From NCBI GenBank assembly GCA_900556285.1, contig USOF01000105.1:1-5537 (forward strand): 5,537 nt of DNA. Direction: 5' to 3'. The number at the start of each line of letters is the position of its first letter. Position 1 is the stretch's first letter. Positions 4,336 to 5,537 of this stretch are shown one piece after another. This DNA is from an uncultured Collinsella sp. (GTDB lineage: Bacteria; Actinomycetota; Coriobacteriia; Coriobacteriales; Coriobacteriaceae). The notes under the pieces were generated by a model. The model was not told where the DNA came from. It saw only the letters and a list, made by a program, of their open reading frames with translations, and did no database searches. The translations under genes and the position numbers were made by a program.

Positions 4336-5537
4336 ATGGCAGACGCTAAGGATTTCCTGTTTGAGATCGGTACGGAGGAAATGCCCTCTGCACCGCTGAA
4401 CAATGCCGTCAAGCAGCTTGGCACCATGATCGCCAAGGGTCTCGACGAGGCCGGTCTGGCCCACGGCGAGGTCCGCGTGATCTCGAGCCCGCGCCGCCTG
4501 GCTGCGCTCGTTGCCGACGTCGCCACCGCGACCGACGAGGTTCACGAGGTCAAGCGCGGCCCCGCGGCAAACATTGCCTTTGATGCCGACGGTAACGCCA
4601 CCAAGGCCGCCCAGGGCTTTGCCCGCAAGTGCGGTGTGGCTGCCGAGGACCTTGTCCGTCGCGAGGACACCGACGGCCGCGAGTACGTGTTCGCCGAGAA
4701 GAACATTCCCTCCGCTCCGACTACGCCGATCCTGACGTCTCTGTGCGAGAAGACTATCGCCGGCCTGCAGTGGCCCAACTACCGCAGCCAGCGCTGGGGC
4801 CACGAGCACGCTACGTTTGTTCGTCCGGTCCGTTGGATCTGCTGCCTTTTGGGTGAGGACGTCGTGCCCGTGTCGTTTGCCGATGTGACGAGTGGCAATA
4901 CCACGCGCGGACATCGCGTTCTGGGCCCCGGTGACCATGTGGTCGCCAGCCCCGCCGTCTACGAGCAGGTGCTCGAGGACGCCGGCGTGCTCTCTGCCGA
5001 GCGTCGTCGCGAGGCCATCCTTGCCGGTATCGCCGAGGTCGAGGCTGCGCGCCCCGGCTGCCATGTCGACACGCCTAAGAAGGTCTTTGAGGAGGTCATT
5101 AACCTCTGCGAGTGGCCGACGGTGCTTGTCGGTACCTTCGATGAGGAGTTCCTCAAGGTCCCGCACGAGATCATCTGCGAGTCCATGCTCACCAACCAGC
5201 GCTACTTCCCGATTTATGACGGCGAGGGCAAGCTCACGCGTGAGTTCGTAGTCGTCTCCAACAGCAAGCCCGAGAATGCCGAGCGCGTGATCGACGGCAA
5301 CGAGCGCGTCGTGCGCGCCCGTCTGGACGACGCCAAGTTCTTCTATGAGGAGGACCTGAAGATCTCCCTTGACGAGTTCCGCGAGCGTCTGGCCAAGGTC
5401 GCCTTCCAGGAGAAGCTCGGTAGCGTGCTCGCCAAGTCCGAGCGTATTGAGCAGCTCGCGCTCGCCATCGCCCGCGAGGCTCACCTGGGTGCCCATCTGG
5501 CCGCCGATGCGGCTCGCGCCGCTCACCTGTGCAAGGC
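4336..5537 (+). CDS. glyS: Glycyl-tRNA synthetase beta subunit, 3' end outside window
   Basis: Beta subunit that, with GlyQ, binds and positions tRNA-Gly. The frame runs uninterrupted for 400 codons plus two bases to the window end; family members are about 690-700 residues, so some 290 residues, including the C-terminal anticodon-binding part, lie beyond the window. Motifs: FLFEIGTEEMPSAPL (7-21, usually LLxEIGTEELP), SSPRRLAALV (50-59), WGHEHATFVRPVRWI (154-168), RGHRVLGPGDH (191-201), CESMLTNQRYFPIYD (281-295) and ARLDDAKFFYEEDLK (328-342), followed by the AFQEKLGSVLAKSERI segment leading into the HD-like domain. ATG 4336 is 3 nt after the glyQ stop and has GAGGTG (4321-4326) 9 nt upstream. 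Codon use matches its neighbours. Confidence 0.97.
   Translation, partial: MADAKDFLFEIGTEEMPSAPLNNAVKQLGTMIAKGLDEAGLAHGEVRVISSPRRLAALVADVATATDEVHEVKRGPAANIAFDADGNATKAAQGFARKCGVAAEDLVRREDTDGREYVFAEKNIPSAPTTPILTSLCEKTIAGLQWPNYRSQRWGHEHATFVRPVRWICCLLGEDVVPVSFADVTSGNTTRGHRVLGPGDHVVASPAVYEQVLEDAGVLSAERRREAILAGIAEVEAARPGCHVDTPKKVFEEVINLCEWPTVLVGTFDEEFLKVPHEIICESMLTNQRYFPIYDGEGKLTREFVVVSNSKPENAERVIDGNERVVRARLDDAKFFYEEDLKISLDEFRERLAKVAFQEKLGSVLAKSERIEQLALAIAREAHLGAHLAADAARAAHLCK

Noticed and set aside
3430..5526. A 698-codon open frame on the minus strand opposite glyQ and glyS
   Set aside because: It is a shadow. High-GC codon bias of the GlyQ/GlyS frame leaves the antisense frame free of stops; the translation is low-complexity in Leu, Gly, Val, Asp and Ala with no family motif, no ribosome binding site was evident, and the sense strand is fully explained by two well-conserved genes.

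Overview
This window looks like the start of a draft contig from a high-GC Gram-positive bacterium. My best guess is a Coriobacteriia member of the Collinsella type (Actinomycetota). That guess rests on strong G/C third-position bias, dense use of GAG/GTC/GCC codons, a KhpA-type KH gene between rpsP and rimM, and general protein resemblance; I could not run a search, so it is moderate inference. Nothing in the window looks like a mobile element, phage, CRISPR array, tRNA or rRNA.

Layout. Positions 1-48 are not biological: they are the end of an Illumina P7 primer, an 8-nt i7 index and the Nextera transposase adapter, left on the contig end. Positions 49-669 (minus strand) hold the N-terminal half of DNA polymerase IV (dinB), cut off by the adapter junction. 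Positions 670-870 form a divergent intergenic region with candidate promoters for both directions and a leader for rpsP. From 871 to the window end, seven genes run on the plus strand with almost no spacing: rpsP (bS16), khpA (KH-domain RNA-binding protein), rimM (30S maturation factor), trmD (tRNA m1G37 methyltransferase), lepB (signal peptidase I), then after a 59-nt gap glyQ and glyS (alpha and beta subunits of glycyl-tRNA synthetase). glyS is cut by the window end.

Functional picture. The plus-strand block is a translation and protein-export housekeeping operon: a small-subunit ribosomal protein, a 30S maturation factor that binds ribosomal protein near the 30S head, a small RNA-binding KH protein, the tRNA modification enzyme that prevents +1 frameshifting, the signal peptidase that matures exported proteins, and the enzyme that charges tRNA-Gly. 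It resembles the widespread rpsP-khpA-rimM-trmD-rplS cluster, but rplS is absent between trmD and lepB. The first three genes start with TTG, GTG and TTG, and rimM has a small inverted repeat around its start codon.

I did not find a new biological system here. The observations most worth a second look are the adapter remnant and the chimeric peptides it creates, a Glu at the position of the catalytic Asp169 in TrmD, a four-Cys cluster in the C-terminal part of GlyQ, the rimM start-codon hairpin, and a possible leaderless start for dinB.
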